Positions 32,414 to 44,505 of a stretch of 64,000 bases of DNA are shown piece after piece. Source of the stretch: Plasmopara viticola (Eukaryota > Oomycota > Peronosporomycetes > Peronosporales > Peronosporaceae). Location of the stretch: positions 124,001-188,000 of the forward strand of contig MBPM02000094.1 in assembly GCA_001695595.3 (NCBI GenBank), read 5' to 3'. Both the position numbers and the translations under genes were made by a program. The notes below the pieces were generated by a model. It was given only the letters and a program-made list of their open reading frames with translations. It ran no database searches and was not told where the DNA came from. How positions within the stretch are numbered: the first letter of the stretch is position 1; every line of letters starts with the position of its first letter.

Positions 32414-32460
32414 TAGATTGGGTAAAAGTTTGTTAAGGCGACGCAGTATGACATTTGGTA

Positions 32461-32660
32461 CAGATTATGGTTGGTATCTTAATGAGAGGAAATAGCGACT
32501 TTCATTGGCGGCAAAACAAACAAATTTGGCATCGATTTGTAAGTTATTTGTCGCTATTTTGTACGTGGAACATATGCAGTTACTCGTGATGTACTTATTT
32601 AATAGCTTGCAACACCTTTGTGCATATCACTAAATGTAAAGGCTGTGACACCGGGCTTGA
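32461..32660 (+). repeat. Resumption of the 52.74-52.92-kb duplicon after the LINE
   Basis: ACAGATTATGG, GGTATCTT(A/G)A, TTTGTCGCTAT and ACTCGTGATGT match 52,755-52,890 in order. This is the 3' part of the host sequence that the LINE interrupted. Confidence 0.75.
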
Positions 32661-32909
32661 GTTGTAGCTGTCATGGGGTCAGAAAATCTAGAAAATTGAT
32701 TGAAGAAGGCGTCAAAGACATCGGCAATTGTAATTCTCAAGTGTCAGTTTAGTATCGAAATGACGCTCAAAAATGTATCGTGTTACAGCAGTAAATAATG
32801 CGATTGGAAAGAGAGCACTCAGATTAATTTATTTGCCGCACGGTCAGCTATGAAACGAGAGAGCCATCTGCTAATAATTTGTCCATCAAAATGTTATCCA
32901 GATCAAAGC

Positions 32910-33090
32910 AAAACATGCAAAGATGAACGTCAGACGACAATAATTCGCTAAAAGCACAGGTATAAACGACGTAATATCTGCACCGATTGAGTCCGTTAGC
33001 TCGCACAGCGGTGGCTCTGAGTCCAGTGGTAAAGCGTCGGAAGTTTTTATCGAAGCTATCATGTCCTTAGTCGTGGGAAGGCAATTTTAC
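32910..33090. repeat. Duplicated 3' flank shared with 8,080-8,244
   Basis: Partner of the flank described at 8,080-8,244; distances to the effector stop codons are nearly equal. Confidence 0.7.
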
Positions 33091-34644
33091 TTAATTGCTT
33101 AGCTTTAAAATCCAAAATGTGCGGTCAACTTTGGGAACTAGTCTGTCGAAGAAATCGGAACGGACGTAGCAAAATTCGTAGAATAACTCGTACATGATTG
33201 CCAACTTTACATAGTAGGCTTCCCGCAAACTCTTTAGAGCATTCTGATACTCCAAACTTCCTTTCTTGAGCAACTCCTTTAAACTTTCTTTCCCGAGCAA
33301 CTTTTCCAAATCAGTGCCCAAAATTATCTTAAGCTCTGGCAATTGCAGCCGTTCTACCAGGCTCTTGAATGCTTCGACAAATTGGCGGTTACCTGGACTG
33401 TTAACTTGCCGCTCGACGATGTGAATCATTATCGCCGTCTCTTGTGGATACTGGTGGAATGGCAGGTTGAAGGCCTTAAGAAACGCCGCGTGGATATGTT
33501 CCACCTTGCCAGTTGCCCTATCCGTTTTGTGCACGCGAGGGCCTTGTGTGTTTTTAGTCTTTGAATCTCTCGGAACGCTTTCACCATTCACTGTTGCAGA
33601 AGGCACAAACTTATCGTTCTCTTCGCGCATGTGCAAAACGTGGCCGACTGGATGTAGAGTCTCTTGCGACAAACGTTTTACCTCGTAAGGATATACATTT
33701 AAGGCAAACTTTGACGCCTTCTGATTAATCGGTTGGCTGTGGATTTGACTAACAGAAGAGACAACTGTACTCGAGGAAGGACCGTACGGCGCGGGTCGAA
33801 AGTTGTGCTTTGTTATAACGCTTGCAGCGTTTTGCATAATGAGAGTCGGATCACGTTTCCCCAGTTTCCTCGCCAACACATTTGGCGCAGAGTCTGCCAC
33901 CGTTACTATATACTTTTGTGGTTCTGGAAGAGCATGCGATGCTTGTTCAACCACATGACTAGGTGTCAAGTCGATGCGTTGGCGCTTGCTGTTGCTAATC
34001 TCCACTTCATCAGGAAGTTTGTTCAAGTCAAACTGAAACGCCTTTTCAGTATCAAAAGAAGCAGTGCTGCTTGTTGAAGGTCCTGGAGGCGCAAGTCGCA
34101 AGTCGTGCTTCGAAACACTCCTAGCCGCATTATTTATAAGATCTGCTGGCGCTTTTACCCTCGCTCTATTCGCTAGCACGATTGGCACATCGCTTGCCAT
34201 CGACACTATATTATTGTTTGGCTTTGGCAGGGCATATAGTGCTTGTCCACCCACATTGTAAGTCGGCGGGTCGATGCCTCGGCGCTTGCTGGTTCTCCCC
34301 AGTGACAAAGCTTCACTTTTTTCTTGAGTTTTCATTGCGGCGCTCGCAATCGCATCTTCTCCACCCGTCATTATGACACCAGCCGTTTTTATTATCGCCG
34401 ATTTAAATGCTTCCGAAGGAGGGTCCATCATGCGCTCTTCAGCGCCCGCGTGGACCGTTGATTTGTCCTTTGAGTCACGACTTTCTTGAAGAACTCGCCT
34501 CGGCAACATTTTACCAATCGTACCACTAAACGTCACATAACCATTGTTGAGGCCTTCCTGAGGTTTGTCCTGGTTGCATTCTGCAGCTGTTTGGCTGCTA
34601 ACCGTGACGAAAAGTGCAATAGCCACGTAAGAAGCGCCGCGCAT
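33091..34644 (-). CDS. RxLR-type effector with RVLQ variant, 517 residues
   Basis: ATG at 34,644 with [23 protein letters not shown] as signal peptide. At residues 50-53 the codons read RVLQ (the last Arg codon is CAA), not RVLR; GAEER follows at 67-71. Two modules have [11 protein letters not shown] and [11 protein letters not shown] cores. DLNKLP is at residues 206-211 (34,029-34,012) and [10 protein letters not shown] follows it. The C-terminal domain has [10 protein letters not shown] and [17 protein letters not shown]. It is the close paralogue of 9777-8245, with the same leader and flanks. The frame is intact, so it is probably expressed; RxLQ variants are known in downy mildews, and whether this one is translocated is open. 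Confidence 0.92.
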   Translation of the reverse strand: MRGASYVAIALFVTVSSQTAAECNQDKPQEGLNNGYVTFSGTIGKMLPRRVLQESRDSKDKSTVHAGAEERMMDPPSEAFKSAIIKTAGVIMTGGEDAIASAAMKTQEKSEALSLGRTSKRRGIDPPTYNVGGQALYALPKPNNNIVSMASDVPIVLANRARVKAPADLINNAARSVSKHDLRLAPPGPSTSSTASFDTEKAFQFDLNKLPDEVEISNSKRQRIDLTPSHVVEQASHALPEPQKYIVTVADSAPNVLARKLGKRDPTLIMQNAASVITKHNFRPAPYGPSSSTVVSSVSQIHSQPINQKASKFALNVYPYEVKRLSQETLHPVGHVLHMREENDKFVPSATVNGESVPRDSKTKNTQGPRVHKTDRATGKVEHIHAAFLKAFNLPFHQYPQETAIMIHIVERQVNSPGNRQFVEAFKSLVERLQLPELKIILGTDLEKLLGKESLKELLKKGSLEYQNALKSLREAYYVKLAIMYELFYEFCYVRSDFFDRLVPKVDRTFWILKLSN

Positions 34645-34705
34645 GGCGGCCTACCGAAAAAGAACGGAATTGAAAAATTATAGATACAGATTTAATGCGG
34701 CACCT
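34645..34705 (-). promoter_or_regulatory. Conserved effector leader, type B
   Basis: CCGCATTAAATCTGTA at 34,700-34,685 on the minus strand, as before the gene at 9,777. Confidence 0.5.
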
Positions 34706-35140
34706 GATGTGGTGGTAAGCGGCTGTTCTGCGACTCCCATAACTTGATTGTATTTAACACTTTATATAAAAAAGTGATAATAAGCCCTCACCTTCCGTCA
34801 ATAATCCCTGACCTACCAATCGATTGTTTGGATATGATACATTTTATTGCGCCACCCTATGTCGCCAACGCGACAGCGCAAAAACATCGCGATCAAAAAA
34901 TAGCGCAACAAAACATATATCCTCGCCTAACGTTGTGAATCTACTTGATTACTTACAAATAAATAACTTCAGCTCGCTAAGAAACTTTTTTGTTTTAAGG
35001 GCACTATGCTAGTTCTCCTGCCACTATCAGAACTAGTCTATGAGCTCTTAAAAGACGATTGCGATGATAGAAACGAGGATACACAAGGCGGAAATTTGCG
35101 TTGGTCGTAAAGCGTATGCGAACAACTGGCAATAAAAAGG
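34706..35140. other. Noncoding spacer
   Basis: Short frames only (34,744-34,938; 34,824-35,012, overlapping in two frames). Nothing recognised. Confidence 0.35.
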
Positions 35141-35149
35141 TGGTGAAGT

Positions 35150-36170
35150 GACGCTTGTCTGTTTGCAGTCGAGACATTCCTCCTTTCGTTGCGGGACCAC
35201 TTCAGCGTACAAGCACCAGTCGTGATTATGCAGCTGCAGTATTATACTTGAGGCGGGCAGTAGTGATGATTAACGCGCAGCACAATCATGCTCCGTTTGC
35301 CAACCCATCCGCACACATGATGCAAGGCCGTGCTTTAGATGAAACGTTAGACCAGTCTGTATTTAATCTGTGACGTGCCGGTGTGAGCGCTAGCCGTATT
35401 GTCACAACGCTTGAAAACGAGGAGAAAATTTACACCCCGTAATGGTTACAACACCCGTCAAGTAGAGCGCCGTCCTGTACAAGCGGGCCGGTCTCCGCCA
35501 GCGGCTTTACTTGACAGTTTGGCGGCCGATGATACCAGTGCATCATGCTTATCGCAGGTTGACGATCAGTAAGAAGCAACCATCTTTTAGTAATTTCACC
35601 ATCCGACAAAGAAATATGAACCAAAGTTAGTGCTAAGAAGCTTTGGCTTCGTTATGCAACATACAAGACGAACCGTTTATGCCTTCCGTTGTTGCATATT
35701 GTAGGAGTGACGGCCCCTGCTCAGACCTTTACCTTTGTTAATTGCTTCAGCAGGAAAAAAGAATAAGTAGATGAGGGCGATGCGCTCTATCCGCGAGAGA
35801 CTCAACAAGTTTGGTACTGAGTCAAAGAACGACTGCGAGTTTGCGCTTATAAGTGCTCCAAACGACTGCCTTCCCTCGCGCGATAACGAGAACATACTGT
35901 TCGTTTGAGGTCGTCCAGAACCTTGTACGTCAATGAAATATTTTTGTGTCAGCCCTCACTGTCGTTAACTTTGACGACCAGCTTCAAAAAGGCAAAAAGA
36001 ACTGATGTGCCAGTAATGCAGCATCTCGTGAATACATGACTTATATCCACGGAGAAATTTGTTGCGACTTATTTACGCAACAAACGAATTCCACTTTGTT
36101 CATGTTGCCACGTCGCGCGTGAAAAGTGTTCACGCTGAGCTTGAAAAAGGTATTGCTATCACTATTATGC
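35150..36170 (+). pseudogene. Mutator-like (MULE) transposase remnant
   Basis: Plus-strand pieces follow the order of MULE proteins. A zinc-binding end has HNHAPFANPSAHMMQGRAL and a following RAGVSASRIVTTLENEE helix (about 35,280-35,430). YNTRQVERRPV and LLDSLAADDTS come next (35,445-35,550), then an IFFxHP-like decayed strand. PLLHIVGVTAPAQTFTFVNC (about 35,690-35,750) is the part after the first catalytic Asp, and HFVHVATSRVKSVHAELEKG (about 36,090-36,150) is the HxGxxxTSRVExxH region. Stops and frameshifts interrupt every segment. This is inferred from remembered family motifs; no terminal inverted repeats could be tied to it. Confidence 0.6.
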
Positions 36171-36667
36171 TCTGCTTTACATTGGCTTCGCTCGCAAAAT
36201 TTCATTCTTCCCTCTGTACATGATTAATTGTACCAAGAGAGTCATGAGTATGACATGGGACTTCCTTGTCACTACTTTTTTCGATTCAACCAGGGCCAAT
36301 TAACAATTAATGACTTTGACAATCATTGTTGTGTAGAACAGCCGACGCATTTCGTAGCAGTACTATTGACAATTGAGATTGTTCTAAATAGAATTGCCGA
36401 TGAGTTTTCAAGATGCGTCTGATCATCGCGAGCGGGTGCGTCATAGATGTCAATATTTGGACCTGTCGTCAAAAATACCCGCGATACCAGCAGTAATTTT
36501 TATAGATGCAGCGCCCTCAATACTTTTTAAATAATTTAAGAGTCTTCGAAATTTATATACACTGGATTGTTTGATAATCATTTGTTCACTCGCTGTCCGG
36601 TGGCGCAATGGACAAATTTGACCAATCCTAGCGGGTTAGGGCCCATTGACGAGCTTATCGCTTCCCG

Positions 36668-37640
36668 TTCTTTTAGGGAGCCGCCAACTTCCACCCGATT
36701 TTCGCTAACTTCCACCCAGTGCCCCTACCCCAATACACAACGGTGATTGGCTACAGTTGCCCAAAAATAAACCAAAGGACTGTAATTTCCAACGCAAATG
36801 TGAGAAATTGTGCATGATATCAGAATATGCAGACAACCACCTCTTGATGCATCAATGCCTTCATCGATGTCTGTATCGACCCCACCCGCGGTCAATCTTG
36901 ATGCCCTGGGTTCTGGTGCTGATTGGGAGCACTTTACGTGGCCACCTGAGATTACTGCGCAGCAGCTAGAGGAGCTGGAAGCAATGACGGAAGTGAATCA
37001 CGGGTATTGTCGGTGGTGTAAAGGCACACGCTAACACTGTCTGGAAGCATTTCGGCATCGACGCATGCCTGCGTTAGAATACATGCTCTTAATTGTCCTC
37101 AAATAAATGATTTCTCCTCTCTCAAAGTGACTACAGCAGACTGTGCATTCAAATTGACATGGTGAAAAAGTAGATTCGAGCAAAGCTGCCTTTTATATAT
37201 ATTGTCACGATAGAGGTATTTATTTGCGGAAAAAGTTGGAGTGACGCTCTCCTTCCAAGCGCGGGGGCTAAATGCTCGCGCGCTTTGGGCAGATGCTCTC
37301 GGGCATCTGCAGGTCTCTAACGAGTCTCACCCTCGACGCGACGGTCTCCAGCACCAGGGCGCCACCTGGGCTCTTACCAAGTAAGAGCTAAACAAAATAA
37401 TGAAGACCCTCACGACCTCGGTGCTGGCTGCACTGTCCGCCGAACGAGACCCGACGTATGCGGACACCGTGGACTAGCCAGACTGAGCCTAGCACCTTCA
37501 AAATTTGGCAACGCGACGTAAAACAAAACAAAGGTATTTATAGCCAATCACCGTTGTGTATTGGGGTTCGGGGTTCTATATAATTGCAGACTGAATGGAA
37601 GTTAGCAAAAAGTGGGTGGAGGTTAGCGGCTCCCTTCTTA
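36668..37640. mobile_element. Non-autonomous DNA element with ~90-bp terminal inverted repeats
   Basis: The left end GGGAGCCGCCAACTTCCACC and its inner blocks CTAACTTCCACCCAGT and CCCCAATACACAACGGTGAT recur inverted at 37,545-37,640, ending AGGTTAGCGGCTCCC. Each arm holds two copies of a CTAACTTCCACCC-like subrepeat. Flanking TTCTTTTA / TTCTTA might be an imperfect target duplication, but this is not secure. Its interior has a 74-codon frame (36,810-37,034) of no known family, and a SINE sits inside it. Long inverted repeats fit a MULE-type or other cut-and-paste element. Confidence 0.65.
37214..37541 (+). mobile_element. SINE-like retroposon, copy 2, with 10-bp target-site duplication
   Basis: Unit 37,224-37,531 between AGGTATTTAT duplications (37,214-37,223 and 37,532-37,541). 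It begins TTGCGGAAAAAGTTGGAGTG and ends in a (A)AAACAAAACAA tail. It is about 90% like copy 1 by eye, with a short deletion near TGCGGACACCGTGGAC. Nested inside the terminal-inverted-repeat element, hence younger than it. Confidence 0.85.
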
Positions 37641-37649
37641 GTTTAGCTT

Positions 37650-40600
37650 GTGATCATATGTTGGTCCCTCTTCTTAATGAAGTATCCCTAATGATCTATG
37701 ATTGGCTGGAGGGAACATCATTGGTTATAAATGTAATGTAGAATTGCAGGGATCTGATTCAACTTACCGCATTCGGTATCACCTGATAGTACTACAAAAT
37801 AATTGTTTGCTCGTTCGTGCCAAACTTAATAATGTATACCAGCTTCTTAGAACAACAATCTTCTGCGCGAATTATCAGCTTTCATACGTGCAAATTTGCA
37901 AGGTTTTTTGCATTGCGAATATTCAATGTAATATTATCGTTGAGGCAGTTCAGCGTACTCTTAACGCTTTCGCTACAACATAGCCTCCCCCGCCGATCGT
38001 TTCTTGACAATATATATCCCTACACCGCAAAAAAATCATAACTTAGATCAGTAAATCGCGAAAAGTGTACTCATTTTTCAGCAAGTACCCACCTACCGAT
38101 AGCAGCCGCCAGATTGTAGGTCGATATTCTGTGAGAAAACCACCCCAGCTAAGTTTGCGAAGCTGGTCCAATTCAACAGTTTTCTTTGCCAATAAATGCT
38201 TCAATTGCATGTAACGTAATTTTCCGACGCATTATATGAGAGCAGACCTGACGCAGTAGACCTCAATGAGCATTTAAATATTTAACTGCAGCTCACATAA
38301 GAACCTTGGAGGGGACGAAGAGGGCGTAATCCACACTGGTGGTAATTGGCCCGATCGCTTCCTTCACTGATGTCGGCAAAGCTTGTGGCTTATGTTGCCC
38401 CAAAACTTTGCTCTTTCCCCGTATATATAAGCCCGACGTCAGCTGTCATACGCTCCTCATTCTTCTTCGCAAACTTATGCAATGTAGTCTTGAAAGGCTT
38501 CGTTGTTGTCTCATGCGGAGGGAACTGTATAATCGTACGATAGCCAAATTCATACAAAAATTGTCAAGCCCAAGCATTTGTTACTGGCAGACGCGCCATA
38601 TCATCACTAGATGGATTGCTTGTTGTAGCTTCCATCTTTGCCGTTGCTGCAAATGTATCGAGCTCACGGCGAAGAGCTTCCCTGTACAGCGAGCAATATT
38701 AGCATTTGCATCCGACGTTAAAGACGATGATCGCGCGATAGCACCTACACTGCGTGGAAAACGTTTACGAGTTCCCCACTTAACCGATCGTCTAGATAAA
38801 GTAGTGGTGGGCACAAAGAAAAAGTGAGGGGGTTCTTTTCTTAATAATCGCCAAATATCTTTACCAAGACTCAAACCAGGGTCTGCTGAGTAAAAATCAG
38901 CAATCCCAATGTAGAGTATATAGAAAGGGTGGGAGGTGCAAACTAACAAACCATCACATAAACACAGGCACAATCTTTTCGAACTTTAAGCTCACATTTA
39001 TCATTTTAATTTCATCATATTCATTTGTGGTACAGAAATGCTCGATTATCTTTTTCGTACGTACCAATATTCTAAGCTAGCTACACAAATCCAATTCATT
39101 TAGCTTCATCGCCTATGTTATATGGCACATTCTGTTTACCTCTGAGTGGTCAAGCGTTAGCTTACTTCTGTCGTAATGCAGCGTCATAACTGTCGAAGGA
39201 AGCAATCCATCTAAACACAAGAGGCCAAAGACCATCGAGGCTCGTACTAACAGCGTTGTTGAGGCTAAGATCTTAGATGAATGCCCGCCACGTATTTACT
39301 ATCTTCCTAGATAAATTGCTACCAAGCGATTTGATCATGACTGACTCATTAATGTATGGCGTTATGAATTTGATAAGGTGATAAACTTGAATGATGAGTT
39401 TCCTGTACCAAAATCTTAGTGTGTCTTGCCGATCATGGTGACGAGAGCTTGAAGTCGCATTAAAGATAATGCCACGTTTCCAAGACCAACAATTTTTTAA
39501 AGATTGTTATCTAAACCCCTCTGCGTCCGGACGTTTTCATTTTCAAACCAAAGAGTGACATCTCCAATAATCTGTAAGCTGTGAATGAATGAATCATGGT
39601 CATGACGGTTAAGACACATGGCTTCCAATTAGATAGTAAGAACTGTGAGCACCTGTAGATGTTCTCTTTGTGAATAAATGGTCTTTGACTGGGCAAAGCA
39701 CATTAGCTATGGCATGAATGTTGTGCGTTGACCAACAATACCGAAATTATAACAGAGATAATTATTTGCTTGCTCGTGAAGCTTACTTTTTTGCAAGCTC
39801 GTTCACAAAAAAGCTCAAACATGTACAATCTCTGCTCAAGTTTGAATTTCTGTCGAGCGACACAAATACTTCACCCAGTTTTGTATCTTAATGTTGTGCG
39901 AAGCACATCTTTTGATTAATGATCTTCAAAAATTATAGCGAAATCGCAGCTGTGACAATCTGCCAAAACATTAAATGGCATGCATGGGCTGATTTAAAAA
40001 AGTCCGAATAGGGACGATGACTTACCCCTTTTAAAGCATAAATGACAGGGAACGACTTCAAAATTTGTTGCACTATTACCTCGTATTATCCCCGCTGCCG
40101 GCGCCACTAATTTGATGTCCTGTCTCCGTTTTGAATCTTTAATGTTACGACTGGGAAACGTACGATCAGCAAGGACCGCTGATTGATTTTGTCTAATATC
40201 CCCTTCGATCCGCTTTATTTTAATGTATGGTGTGGCTGTGAATAAAATAAAGCCGAAATATAAAAATCGTGGATTTTTTGACAGTACAAAAGCTTGTGAC
40301 CTTGAGGATAAATCATAAATTATTAGTTCGCCGTGAACTAACATATGAGGGACTCTTTGAAAGTGTGCGCGGAGAGAACTCAAATTAAGACTCGGAATAA
40401 GACTTCTTCCCAAACATTAAGATGTCAAACACCAGAGAAGACTTGCAAAGCAGCGCGATTAGCGGGATCGAGAGCGTCGTACACTGCATCCAGTCAACAA
40501 AGGCTCTTAACAAAAATGACTGTAGCCTAGCGCAGCACGTTGAGCGTCGGTTACAGCAGCCAAGCGATCAGACAAATGCAGAGCGCGCTACAAACTGCAA

Positions 40601-41300
40601 TGTACACTCTAAGTAGTGTGCCACTAAATTATTAAAGAAGTTTTCAGTCTTATAAGCCGCAATTATGTTAGCCAATGGCTATACAGACATAGCTAGATCG
40701 GATTAATCTGCAAGAATGTATTTGAGCCAGAAGCAAGTGTCATTATAGAAGGGGTGGCTTGACTTATGATCAGTACTTCACAATCAACATGTTGCGCGGT
40801 TGTACAGCCGTAAGTGAAAGCTTTCTATCGGTTAAAGCGAATACTGTCACGCTTGTAACTAGCCCAATAATTCAAAAGTAGGTCATTTTATAAGGATAAA
40901 GTAAAGCTTTCTCCACTGCAACCGGCACTCCGCATTTACTGCGTAATAAATAATTTGACAAGCACATTGTGTATAGCATAATCAGAGACTTTGCTCTACT
41001 CTCTCTACTTTTGTTAGGATTAAAGCGTTGCGGGTCAGCAAGGAGTATATGCAAAGCGCATCACATGGACTTTCTCTTTCTATACCACGACGGCAAGCTT
41101 AGCAAAAGAACTTCTCCGAAGTTTGCGCAGAGTATCTGGAAACAAGCCATGCAGCGCCAAATTAAGAAGCAAAAAATCTTTTCGATACTGTTGCCCTACT
41201 GGATATTGAGAATTTGATGGTATCGTACAAAGCGTTCGCCAAAAAAATCATAATTTGGTCAACAGATACGAGATCGCGGTGTAAACATAGTCTATCAAGA
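37650..41300. other. Long region without supported genes
   Basis: Several frames of 60-162 codons occur (for example 38,339-38,827, +), but they start at GTG or TTG, overlap antisense frames of similar length, and show no domain. No repeats shared with other parts of the window were noticed. Confidence 0.35.
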
Positions 41301-41303
41301 CGC

Positions 41304-41735
41304 CTAAATGAAATTTATTTTACCGGAAACATACACTTCGAGCTGTATCAGATTTGGGAGCGACAATAATTGAGAATTAAAACCTTGGCCAATATCGGGA
41401 TAAATTGCTGTACACGAAAGATTGCGATAATTTAAGACAAATGCTTCAATTTTTTTTCTAGTATTCAATATCTCCATCATATGGTATATTTGAAAGGGTT
41501 TAAACAGAAAAGAAATAATTTGGGAAAAGGAAAACGCGGAAGGTCCTTTTAAAAGATATTGCTTATCGCGTATATCGAATGGATGATGACCAGTCTGACC
41601 TGTATCAAGGTAGTCGATTTCTCTTACAGCTCTGTGCCGGGCAAAATACACGCCATTTCTAAAGTAACGGCATATCGTCACATTCTGTGCAGCTAATAAA
41701 GCAATCAAAGTCCTTGGCCATAACATTAAAGCCAT
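41304..41735 (-). CDS. Hypothetical protein, 143 residues, possible signal peptide
   Basis: ATG at 41,735; the N-terminus MALMLWPRTLIALLAAQNV has a short basic/hydrophobic profile that could be a signal peptide. The rest has no recognised domain and no RxLR-dEER (there is RAVRE near residue 35, not a match). No paralogue in the window. May be a small secreted protein or chance. Confidence 0.3.
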   Translation of the reverse strand: MALMLWPRTLIALLAAQNVTICRYFRNGVYFARHRAVREIDYLDTGQTGHHPFDIRDKQYLLKGPSAFSFSQIISFLFKPFQIYHMMEILNTRKKIEAFVLNYRNLSCTAIYPDIGQGFNSQLLSLPNLIQLEVYVSGKINFI

Positions 41736-41739
41736 GCTG

Positions 41740-43990
41740 ACTACATTTAGTGAACTTTACACCATCGACGAGCCTCTGACAAGAGAGTTGCCAAACCGAA
41801 AAGTATTAAAAAGTTTTATTGTTGTTTCGCGGGAATGCAAGTAGAAATTTGGGATCGACGAAAGGAATTTTAGGCACATTAAAGGCGAAAATTTCACGCA
41901 TCACCGAGAGCGGTGTAACGCTTTATATACAAGCTGTTCCTGACCAAATGTTCAATGTTGTAGTTGGCGATCATACTAGTGGGGTAAACGAGGGGAGAAC
42001 AACCTTTTTCAATGTTGCTTTACAACTTGAATAGTCGAAAGGCGGTGTCGTGTATGGCAGGTGGTAAGCTTGAATATATCTTATCAGTTGCGTCAACAAT
42101 TTGCGGCCACCTTGTTTTACGATCAGATTGCAGAGACATAAAGGTTTTGCGACAAAAGTCACACAGACTTGGCAAAGAACTTCAATAAAAAACTATTGCG
42201 TGTTGGATGTCCAAGTGAAAGAAGACACAATTTAATTCATGCTGGAAAAAGTGAACACAATTTACCACAAGAAATCAAGTCCGTGGTCGACAAATTTGAT
42301 ACGCCGCAGTTTTACCAGTTTTCGTATCTAAAGCTTAAACCTTTCCTCTAAAGCAACCATATGTATCTTAAAAGACAGAGCTTTAATCACGATTTGCCTC
42401 GGGATATTATCAATGATGGCAACCTCCTAAGTGAAAGTAAGTTGCAATCTTCACAGATATTGTAAATGGATTGGGTAATCTACAAGCCGGTCGAAACCAT
42501 CTTTCAGAGCGGATGAGCGCGTAGCATGGTATGTGACGGGTATTCGATTCAGTCAGCTAGATGTTCAAGCACTAATGACACATTATATTTCGTGCGTATC
42601 TTCAGCATGCTCCAATCGAGAGTGACTAAATTAAATACAGCCAGGCGATCTGTTCGTAAGAGTCCGTACCAGTTGTAAAATCGGATATTGCAGAAGGTCA
42701 TTCAAGTATTTGTCTCGAATAGATGCTGTTGAAATATCGGTGTACCGTATCAGTGATCCGGGTTACCGTTCTCAATCACCGTTGTTCTCATCAATCTACT
42801 TTAAATCATGGTCTACAATGTTCGCTGTGTAGTCTAAAACAAAATCGGCAATATTATTTTTACTGCAACTTTGTATCTGTCAAACGAATCACTCCATCTG
42901 CCTTTATACGCTTCCTGGATTATTTTCAAACTATAAAAGTCCATCTAAACCTTGCATCTGATCTGGAACTACGTAATCGCCTAATCTGTGATCGTACGAA
43001 TGCATATGCATTTTGGAAAAAATGGACTTTTATGGCGTAATGGCACTACCGGTGACGACGAAGACGTCACAGCTAGCCGAAGTGTTTTGTATCTATGATG
43101 ACCACAAAATGACAAATGTCTATATTTCGACTCATCGATCATTTTAGCCTCAGACTATCCACGTTTTGGGAACAAAATGAAGCTGCGTTGGTAACACTTT
43201 TAGATTACCACAATGCAGACTTCGTCGTTACTGACCTTGTATTTGCACGAACAGAGCACTGAATGAGACAAAAAAGAGCACACTCTAGGTAGCTTCAACT
43301 ACTCCTCTTCCTCTGCGCAAAGATCTATACTACATTAAACTCGCATGAGATCGTCTTCAAATTTTTAATCTTATTGATGAAACAACACTAGGCCAAACTT
43401 TCTCAGCAAAATTATTGATGAATGTTATTAACCGTTTTTTTTTATGACATACTCCTTTCATCTCGATTCACACTTCGTGCAACGACGTTTCGGTTGCACA
43501 TAACTCATCAAAGTGCGTTTAAAAGTACTTTTGTGCGCGCTCATACGGTAAAGTGCTACTCGACAGCACTTGTCGGCCAGCAAAGTCCGTTTGACACAGA
43601 AATGGTTTTACATGTCTTGGGCACACAACGCCTTTACCTTGCGATAAGCAAGCGCCATGTGACTTGGTACGGTTATCTCAGTCAAGCACTTTCCTTAACG
43701 TGCCACCATGTTTTCATCATCATTTGGTGCGACGCGTGTATCCTTTAACGAAATAGTACCTGATATTATTTCGGGCAGGTGCTGCGACCTATGTGCTGCT
43801 GCACGGTCCGGATTGACAGGCGTGACTTCAATTGTAAATTCACAGGTCTAATTGGAACTCTCTGTATCCGACTCCTAATCATATGACGTAAGAATGAGTA
43901 ATTTTGTTTTTGGCCTCCTTGGCGATTCCAAATTTTTACTTGGCGAAAAGAGTCGCATGACGCGGAGCTAAAGACATCATTGGACCATCC
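41740..43990. other. Region without supported genes
   Basis: Frames at 42,723-43,040 and 43,422-43,748 (+) are open but have no motif or paralogue. A tract of T at 43,432-43,443 is the only simple sequence. Confidence 0.3.
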
Positions 43991-43999
43991 ACGAGTTTG

Positions 44000-44300
44000 C
44001 ACAATGACTTGCCCATGTCCGTATCACTAAGCGTGATAAACTGCTCAGTTATGTTCGACATGATGCCACTACGCCCGCAAATACACTTCTTGTGTCTTTG
44101 TCACTCAGCGTGACAATACTGCTCGGTATGTTCGACGCAATGGCTGAAAGCGCCAACGTAAGCTGTTCCACTTAATCATTGCAAACGAAGTCATCCTGCT
44201 CGATAATGTGATGCCTTTAAATGACAAACAAAAAGCACTTCCTTCAAAAAAAATATCAATTGTCGAAGCGTACCCATTCTTCTTCAAAAATAAAACGGCG
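44000..44300 (+). pseudogene. Small secreted-protein-like relic, signal segment duplicated
   Basis: The plus strand encodes LSVTILLGMFDAMAESAN and, in another frame, NEVILLDNVMPLNDKQKAL, similar to the minus-strand relic at 51,540-51,239 (LSVITLLSVFDVIAGAS, ERVILLANAMPLNDNQKHSF). The segment CACT(A/C)AGCGTGA...CTGCTC.G.TATGTTCGAC occurs twice (44,026-44,066; 44,103-44,142). Frames are broken. Family not recognised. Confidence 0.45.
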
Positions 44301-44505
44301 CCGTTTTGATGAGCATTAAACTTCTCGACTTTATATTCACAACACCGCAAATCAACAGTCTTGTCGAGCATACACTCCAAGTGATTGAAAAGATTTAATA
44401 GAGACTTGCTTATGGATGCTGACTTACACATCGTAAAAGTCAAGCACATATGCAAACAATAGTCAAACATTGAGGCCTTAAAGCGCGCAAGTGACTTTTA
44501 ATCTT

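Larger units (their letters stand above)
29931..32460 (-). mobile_element. 5'-truncated non-LTR retrotransposon (LINE) with 20-bp target duplication
   Basis: Direct repeats ACGCAGTATGACATTT(T/G)GTA lie at 29,931-29,950 and 32,441-32,460. Between them the minus strand encodes reverse transcriptase parts in three frames: the FGFVPGRA segment (about 32,400-32,365), LSFADDVTGVF with the catalytic FADD (32,020-32,009), LNMDKTVIFPF and LLGITVG, then a downstream region and a zinc-binding C-terminal domain (CVHECDTTETPLHLLWDCHM, about 30,600). The endonuclease and first RT blocks are absent, as expected for 5' truncation during reverse transcription. Several frameshifts make it inactive. No poly(A) tail is obvious at the 3' junction. 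The empty site is preserved at 52,740. Confidence 0.85.

Noticed and set aside
36597..36640. tRNA-like A box (TGGCGCAATGG) suggesting a tRNA gene or tRNA-derived SINE
   Set aside because: No B box, no cloverleaf and no acceptor stem can be drawn around it.
38339..38827. 162-codon plus-strand ORF
   Set aside because: Starts at GTG, has no ATG near its start, and overlaps a 130-codon antisense frame; no motif.
39994..40413. 139-codon minus-strand ORF
   Set aside because: Starts at TTG with no recognisable domain or paralogue.
44105..44470. 121-codon minus-strand ORF with ATG
   Set aside because: It is antisense to the relic homologous to 51,239-51,545, whose coding sense is supported by a paralogue.
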